From CAYWFU01 sp964457585 (GTDB lineage: Bacteria > JACRDZ01), in NCBI GenBank assembly GCA_964457585.1, contig CAYWFU010000009.1, forward strand, positions 1 to 64,000: DNA of 64,000 nt, written 5' to 3'. Position 1 is the stretch's first letter; the number at the start of each line of letters is the position of its first letter. This document shows, piece after piece, positions 59,143 to 64,000 of this stretch. Under the pieces are notes generated by a model. The model was given only the letters and a program-made list of their open reading frames with translations, did no database searches and had not been told where the DNA came from. The position numbers and the translations under genes were made by a program.

Positions 59143-60897
59143 TCAATTATTTCTTTTATATCCATTTTGTAATTTATTTATCTTAAGTTCATCTATTAAT
59201 TCTTTTTTTGGTGTAACAAACAAAGTTTTTTCGTTTTTATATAATACCAGCCCTGCTGTTCTGCCCTTTGGTTTGCGGATAAATTTGCGGTAAGTATAAT
59301 CAACAGGGATATTACTTGAATCTCTTGAGCGGCTAAAATAAGCAGCGAGTAATGCTGCCTCTTCGATTGTTTTAACCGGGATAATATCACACTGTGTTTT
59401 ATTTCTTACGATAACATGCGCTCCAGTGTATTGTTTTACATGCAGCCAGAGATCATTTAGACGTGCCAGCCGCATGGTAACATAATCATTTTCTTTATCA
59501 TTATTACCAACCAATATCTCATATCCATCAGATGAAATAAAGCATTTTGGAAGCATATTTTTATTTTTTAGTAATTTCTTTTTAATTTTAGTTTTAATAT
59601 GTAAATAATTTTGATCGACTAAAATATTTTTTACTTCATTTAGCTGCTCATCTGTATCTGATTTTTTTATTTCATTAATTTTTTCTTCCAGATAAAAAAT
59701 TTCATCTTCTGTCATTTCCAATTTATTTTTTAAAGCTTTATAGGCATCTTGATTTTTATGATATTTTTTGAAATATTCCTGAGCATTTTGTGCAGGATTT
59801 TTCGATGGGTCCAAACTGATATTGATTTTTTCTGCTTTGTCATTAAAAATATTTTGAAGAGATATTTCAGATATCCCTTTTGCTATTTTATAAATATTTG
59901 CTGTCAAAAGCTTCCCATAAAGTTCATACTTTTTTATTTCTTCCTCATTTAACACGGAATTTTTTAAATTTTTTTCGCGTTTAATTAATTTGGAAACTAT
60001 TTTTTTTATATTGTTAATTAGATTAAATTTTAAATAATCAAGATAATTTTTTCTGGTAAGACTTAAATAATAATCAACACAACTGCAAATTGAACTAAAC
60101 TGAATTTTTTCAAATAGATCAGAATCAAATCCTGAAATTTTTACCGGGTTTAGATGTATAATTTTATTTGTCTTTTTTTCTATAATAATCTCAGGTGAAA
60201 ATTTTTTTTCTTTTAAAGCGGAAAATAAGTCTGAAAAATTTTGCCATGACTTGTTATTGTCTTCGTTATAAATATATTTTGCAATATTGCCGGATATTCC
60301 TGAAAAATTATCAGTAAGAGTTTTATATCCATTTTCTTTTCCGGATGTAATGATGGATAAAAAATTTTCTTCTGTAACCAGAAAAGGAGAAAGCTTTTCC
60401 TGTTTGGGTGACTGAGTATAAATCTGACCGGGATAAATTTTTCTCTTGGAACTCATTTCTTTGTCAACATGACGCATACTTTCTAATATTCGGTTATTTG
60501 CCTGATTGACTAAAATGAAATTGCTGTATTTTCCCATAAATTCTAAAACAATTAATTTATTAAAATTTTTTTCATTATGGTTTTCCAGATAAATATATAA
60601 TACTCTATCAAAGCATACTTGTTCTATTTTAGCAATAAAACTATTAATAAGATGCGTACGTAAAAAACTGCAAAAATTTGATGGAGCAGGAGGATTTTTT
60701 TCTTTTAAAGAAGTTATAGTGCAGCAGCCAAAGTCAGGATCAATTGAAATAAAAAAAATATAAGTTTTTTTATTTTTGCTTATAATAAATTTCAGGGTGT
60801 ATTCAGGGATATGATAAATATTATGGATATATCCACCTAAAAGGATATCTTTAAATTCCTCTGTTAGTGCATATAGAATTATACCGTTAAAAATCAT
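59143..60897 (-). CDS. rqcH: RqcH (NFACT-family ribosome quality-control protein)
   Basis: 584 residues with NFACT-N (GGYIHNIYHIPEYTLKFIIS, then FCSFLRTHLINSFIAKIEQV), a central helical part, coiled coils (KYHKNQDAYKALKNKLEMTE near 390) and C-terminal NFACT-R (DUF814: YEILVGNNDKENDYVTMRLA, NDLWLHVKQYTGAHVIVRNK, SRDSSNIPVDYTYRKFIRKP). The Asp-Arg pair in CFDRVL falls at residues 97-98, exactly where the Bacillus RqcH DR motif binds Ala-tRNA. So it probably adds Ala tails to stalled nascent chains on 50S subunits. Downstream of an HU gene, 22 bases apart. Confidence 0.94.
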   Translation of the reverse strand: MIFNGIILYALTEEFKDILLGGYIHNIYHIPEYTLKFIISKNKKTYIFFISIDPDFGCCTITSLKEKNPPAPSNFCSFLRTHLINSFIAKIEQVCFDRVLYIYLENHNEKNFNKLIVLEFMGKYSNFILVNQANNRILESMRHVDKEMSSKRKIYPGQIYTQSPKQEKLSPFLVTEENFLSIITSGKENGYKTLTDNFSGISGNIAKYIYNEDNNKSWQNFSDLFSALKEKKFSPEIIIEKKTNKIIHLNPVKISGFDSDLFEKIQFSSICSCVDYYLSLTRKNYLDYLKFNLINNIKKIVSKLIKREKNLKNSVLNEEEIKKYELYGKLLTANIYKIAKGISEISLQNIFNDKAEKINISLDPSKNPAQNAQEYFKKYHKNQDAYKALKNKLEMTEDEIFYLEEKINEIKKSDTDEQLNEVKNILVDQNYLHIKTKIKKKLLKNKNMLPKCFISSDGYEILVGNNDKENDYVTMRLARLNDLWLHVKQYTGAHVIVRNKTQCDIIPVKTIEEAALLAAYFSRSRDSSNIPVDYTYRKFIRKPKGRTAGLVLYKNEKTLFVTPKKELIDELKINKLQNGYKRNN

Positions 60898-60919
60898 TTA
60901 AAACTCATTTTCATTTTAA

Positions 60920-61195
60920 TTAGTAGTTAACTATTTCCTTTAATTCTTCCCCAGGTTTAAAAACAACAACTTTTTTTGGCAAAACCACAACTTTTTCACC
61001 AGTTCTCGGATTCCGTCTTATAGATTTTTTTTTCTCAATTATTTTAAAAACCCCAAAACCTCTAATCTCTATTCTTTTATCATTTAAAAGAGAATCTTTA
61101 AATGAAGAAACAAATTTATCCATTATAACTTTTGAATCTGAAAAAGAGATATCCAGTTTTCCCATTATTTTTTCTGCTATTTTATCTTTATTCAT
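60920..61195 (-). CDS. HU/IHF-family DNA-binding protein
   Basis: 91 residues, typical length. The N-terminal helices (MNKDKIAEKIMGKLDISFSD, SKVIMDKFVSSFKDSLL) dimerise. The saddle carries RIEIRGFGVFKIIEKKKSIR with the arm RRNPRTGEKVVVLPKKVVVF and the DNA-intercalating Pro in NPRTGE, ending KPGEELKEIVNY. Nucleoid-associated. HU and IHF are not separated by sequence here. Between an MBL hydrolase gene (8 bases upstream) and rqcH. Confidence 0.96.
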   Translation of the reverse strand: MNKDKIAEKIMGKLDISFSDSKVIMDKFVSSFKDSLLNDKRIEIRGFGVFKIIEKKKSIRRNPRTGEKVVVLPKKVVVFKPGEELKEIVNY

Positions 61196-61203
61196 AAAAT
61201 TCC

Positions 61204-62064
61204 CTATATTATAATTTCCATTCCATCACTTGCTGTATAGGTTTCTTTAAAATGACTGCGTGCTTCTTCGTTAACCATATTCATAAAATTATCGTCATGA
61301 GCAGGAGCATGGTGGAATAAATACAAACGTTTTGCATTTGCCTTATGAGCTATTTTTATACCTTCTTTCCATGTACTATGTCCCCAACCCTTAAATTTAG
61401 GGTATTCATCAGGTGTAAATTGACAGTCATAAACAAAAACATCGGCATCACGTGCAAGACTTAATACATTTGAATCAAAGGTGCTGTCTATATGCTCAGT
61501 ATCACAAACATGAGCATAAATTTTACCATTAGATACTATACGATATCCTAATGATTGATCTGGATGAGAAAGCCGTTTGCATAAAACATTGGAACTCCCA
61601 ATTTGAAATTCTTCGTTTTCAGTTATATTAACAAAATTAAAAACAGCATTTAAATCTTTAAATCCTATTGGAAAATAGGGGGATTTCATTTGATCACTTA
61701 AAATCCGTTCCAATGTCCGCCATCCTTTTTTTTCCCCATAAAAAGTAAATTCATTGCACATACCTTTTATTTTATTTCCTTTTGAATCTCTTTTCCCTAT
61801 AAAAAATGGTGTAAAAAATGGAAATCCCTGAATATGGTCCCAATGTGTATGTGAGAATAAAAAAGATGCTTTTCCATGCCCTTTTCCGCATTCACTGGAC
61901 ATCAGCTGATTACCAAGTGATCGCAAGCCTGTCCCCGCATCTATAATAACAATATTATTATCATCAGTAACTACCTCTACACAAGTAGTATTTCCGCCAT
62001 ATTTATTAAAATTTTCTCCGGATACGGGAATTGATCCTCTAACGCCCCAAAATTTTATTTTCAT
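61204..62064 (-). CDS. MBL-fold metallohydrolase
   Basis: 286 residues of the metallo-beta-lactamase fold. The KIKFWGVRGSIPVSGENFNK-type start with KYGGNTTCVEV and IDAGTGLRSLG is followed by HxHxDH (SHTHWDHIQG, His72, His74, Asp76, His77). Later ligands are in CKRLSHPDQSLGYRI (His), HVCDTEH (Asp) and LYLFHHAPAHDDNFM. This GVRGSxP / YGGNTTCVE type includes cyclic-nucleotide phosphodiesterases and RNase Z-like enzymes associated with signalling; the substrate is open. A c-di-GMP or cAMP role would be guesswork. ATG follows AAAGGAGCAATATG-type spacing. Confidence 0.92.
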   Translation of the reverse strand: MKIKFWGVRGSIPVSGENFNKYGGNTTCVEVVTDDNNIVIIDAGTGLRSLGNQLMSSECGKGHGKASFLFSHTHWDHIQGFPFFTPFFIGKRDSKGNKIKGMCNEFTFYGEKKGWRTLERILSDQMKSPYFPIGFKDLNAVFNFVNITENEEFQIGSSNVLCKRLSHPDQSLGYRIVSNGKIYAHVCDTEHIDSTFDSNVLSLARDADVFVYDCQFTPDEYPKFKGWGHSTWKEGIKIAHKANAKRLYLFHHAPAHDDNFMNMVNEEARSHFKETYTASDGMEIII

Positions 62065-62090
62065 ATTGCTCCTTTATCAATTTATTGTTT

Positions 62091-63593
62091 TTATTCCTCT
62101 CCAAATACCTGAGCAGAAAAAATATATATTTCAGTATTAGGATCTTTCCATGCATCAGCCGGCAATCCTGCTTTAAAACAAGTTTGCTGTAAAAAAGTAT
62201 CTCTATCCCATTTATATTCTGTTGCCACTTGAGGCAGAAGAACTCCTCTATAATAACCTCGAATAATATATATACCATGAGTCCCAACTTTAATCTCATC
62301 CACATTTTTAATCAATTTAAGTTCTGAAAGCACAGAAATTTCCAGAGAAATATTTTTCAATTCATCTGCTGAAAGAGGATTAAAACGCGGGTCCTGAGTT
62401 GAAGAAGAAACAGCCATATCAATTATAGTACGGTATAAGGGTTTATCAGAAGTAAAAGTTCCGATACATCCGCGTAAATTATGATTTATTTTAATAGTTA
62501 CAAAAGCACCTTGATGAGCTAAAAATTTTTGATTGGTTATATTTTCAATTTTAGGTATTTTTCTTTCTTTTACATAAGAAAAAATAGTATCTCTTGCTAT
62601 TTTTAAAAGTCCTTTTTTTTCATCCTGTGTTAATTCGCTCATTGTTTCATTTCCTATGGATTTTCCGATTGCAATTGATGCATAACCTACTACCTGCTCT
62701 TTATTGCCTGATGTATCTCCCGAATTAGCTTTATTTAATAATACAGCTTTATTAACTCCTTCTAATGATTTTGCTATATTAAGCGCAACTATTACAGGAT
62801 TAAAACCACATAACTCGCATTCATGTGCAAAAACTCTCCTTATTAAAAAATCAGTATCTATGCGTAAAATGCCGTCTATTGCTATTGAATCCATTTTTTG
62901 CGCAATTTCATATGAATAATAATGCGATAGGTCTGTACTTGCAATTATTAAAACATCATTGCGATTTTTAATATTATTACTAATAGAATCGGCAATTATT
63001 TTATAATCATTAATATTTTTTATATCTCCAATTACGATAGGAACAATTTTAAAATTTTTTAATATGTATTGTAAAAAAGGGATTTGCACTTCCAGAGAAT
63101 GTTCTTTTATATGCGGTGAGATTTTATCATTAAATAAGGGTGTTTCTTTAAGAATTTTTTTTGCAAGAAGAGAATCAATTTCAACCTTACCTAAAGGGGT
63201 TGCAAAATATCCATCAGTATAAATAGATGCTCCTTGAAAGTATTCAGTATGAGCCGGGCCCAAAATTATAATTGTTTTAAATGGGAACCCCTGTATTGCT
63301 TTATATCCATAAGCAGCAACCGGTCCTGAATATACATATCCCGCATGCGGAGAAACCAATATTTTTGGATTTATTGCCAGTGGAGGTAATTTAACCTGAT
63401 CAAAAAAATATTTAATCATATTATTTAGTTCATCAGGATTTGCAGGATAAAAGCTTCCGCTTACTGCAGCATTGCGAATATTAGAATTTTTTGCAGGATT
63501 ATCTTCAGCACCGGGAGATTTAGCAGTACATGCAAAAAAAATAACAAAAAAAATTAAAAATAGATAAGTTTTTTTTATTTTGTCTTTGATCAT
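62091..63593 (-). CDS. Exported MEMO-AMMECR1 fusion lipoprotein
   Basis: 500 residues. The N-terminal hydrophobic segment with FFACTAK suggests a signal peptide II site (Cys near 22). A MEMO1-family domain (about 38-315) has AAVSGSFYPANPDELNNMI, SPHAGYVYSGPVAAYGYKAI, ILGPAHTEYFQGASIY, IIASTDLSHYYSYEIA and ELCGFNPVIVALNIA. The AMMECR1 domain (about 320-498) has QKFLAHQGAFVTIKINHNLR, GCIGTF (the LRGCIG core) and DPRFNPLSADELKNISLEIS. Both are normally separate or fused with a radical-SAM protein (AmmeMemoRadiSam); that third component is absent here. Its start shares one base with the GGDEF gene stop. Confidence 0.9.
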   Translation of the reverse strand: MIKDKIKKTYLFLIFFVIFFACTAKSPGAEDNPAKNSNIRNAAVSGSFYPANPDELNNMIKYFFDQVKLPPLAINPKILVSPHAGYVYSGPVAAYGYKAIQGFPFKTIIILGPAHTEYFQGASIYTDGYFATPLGKVEIDSLLAKKILKETPLFNDKISPHIKEHSLEVQIPFLQYILKNFKIVPIVIGDIKNINDYKIIADSISNNIKNRNDVLIIASTDLSHYYSYEIAQKMDSIAIDGILRIDTDFLIRRVFAHECELCGFNPVIVALNIAKSLEGVNKAVLLNKANSGDTSGNKEQVVGYASIAIGKSIGNETMSELTQDEKKGLLKIARDTIFSYVKERKIPKIENITNQKFLAHQGAFVTIKINHNLRGCIGTFTSDKPLYRTIIDMAVSSSTQDPRFNPLSADELKNISLEISVLSELKLIKNVDEIKVGTHGIYIIRGYYRGVLLPQVATEYKWDRDTFLQQTCFKAGLPADAWKDPNTEIYIFSAQVFGEE

Positions 63594-64000
63594 TACAATT
63601 TTTTTTCTACAGTTCTATTTTTCACTTCAGAATATTTATAAATCCGATTACGGCCTTCATCTTTGGCTAAATATAGAGCTTCATCTGCTTTATATATCAA
63701 TTCCATTGCATCCTTAGAATTATCGGGATACGAGCAGATTCCACCGCTTATAGACATTTTTACTATTGGGGTTGCTTCATTTCCTTCAAAATCATTTTCA
63801 CTGACTGCCATTCGAACTCTTTCTGCAACCTGAAATGCCTGTTCCTCGTTTGCAATAGGTAAAACCACAACGAATTCTTCTCCGCCATATCTGGCTGTGG
63901 TATCTACATTTCTTGTTTTGCTTTTTATTATTTCAGATAATGTACGCAGTACTTTATTCCCCTGTTCATGCCCATAAGTATCATTAAAATGCTTGAAATG
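63593..64000 (-). CDS. Diguanylate cyclase GGDEF domain (5' end beyond the window)
   Basis: The window ends inside this gene. The readable C-terminal part, about 135 residues, begins H-F-K-H-F-N-D-T-Y-G-H, a normal GGDEF-domain helix. It carries the active-site GGEEF (RYGGEEFVVVLP) and, five residues before it, RNVD, an inhibitory I-site RxxD. The rest (SISGGICSYPDNSKDAMELI, ADEALYLAKDEGRNRIYKYS) is the standard end. So it probably synthesises c-di-GMP with product feedback. The sensor part and start are beyond 64000. Its stop overlaps the MEMO-AMMECR1 ATG by one base (TAATG). Confidence 0.95.
   Translation of the reverse strand, partial: HFKHFNDTYGHEQGNKVLRTLSEIIKSKTRNVDTTARYGGEEFVVVLPIANEEQAFQVAERVRMAVSENDFEGNEATPIVKMSISGGICSYPDNSKDAMELIYKADEALYLAKDEGRNRIYKYSEVKNRTVEKKL

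Overview
The window is AT-rich bacterial DNA with two runs of ten Ns (scaffold joins), so it looks like a metagenome-assembled scaffold. A diderm cell envelope is clear: lipid A genes (lpxA, lpxC, lpxD, lpxI, fabZ), a Skp/OmpH chaperone, a probable major outer-membrane protein, a TPR beta-barrel protein and lipoproteins. Protein families, lean operons and many short palindromic repeats suggest an uncultivated candidate phylum (Omnitrophota, Firestonebacteria or Desantisbacteria-like). That placement is a guess; no rRNA is present.

Layout. 1-4.2 kb is accessory: a retropepsin-like protein, a toxin-antitoxin pair, an integron-type integrase, gene remnants around an assembly gap, a propeller-like protein and a palindromic MITE-like element. 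4.2-10.7 kb (minus) is the operon infC-rpmI-rplT-trmH-pheS-pheT. It has a canonical promoter, a long leader containing a 180-bp palindrome and an attenuator-like terminator, and infC starts at AUU. 11.0-18.4 kb (plus) is the most unusual part: a Spy-like protein, a urea-transporter/M23 fusion, two TPR proteins, a PqqD-like protein, an ATP-grasp ligase and a PLP decarboxylase. 18.4-24.1 kb (minus) holds split transketolase, ftsE, ftsX, a degenerate EnvC-like LytM protein and a CtpA protease. 24.4-34.1 kb (plus) runs tsf-pyrH-frr-uppS-cdsA-dxr-rseP-CBS-fabZ-lpxA-Gfo/Idh-lpxI and joins translation, undecaprenyl/phospholipid synthesis and lipid A synthesis.

34.1-41.6 kb (minus) has a giant surface protein with 7 Ig-like and 14 RCC1 units, YajQ, a Uma2 nuclease and a strongly expressed porin-like protein. 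42.5-51.6 kb (minus) contains an ECF sigma/anti-sigma pair (the anti-sigma carries a periplasmic CBM48 domain), LytS/LytT two-component genes, a CBS protein, lpxC, lpxD, skp and a cytochrome b/RnfB-like ferredoxin fusion. 51.7-57.9 kb (plus) has an NHL protein, a DUF1385 protein, mfd and a parvulin lipoprotein. 57.9-64 kb (minus) has decayed or hypothetical genes, an orphan YgiT-type protein, RqcH, an HU protein, an MBL hydrolase, an exported MEMO-AMMECR1 fusion and a truncated diguanylate cyclase.

At least nine families of short dispersed palindromic repeats fill the intergenic spaces. Some have entered genes: they supply the C-termini of Dxr and LpxD and the sequence before a probably truncated gene near 58.7 kb.
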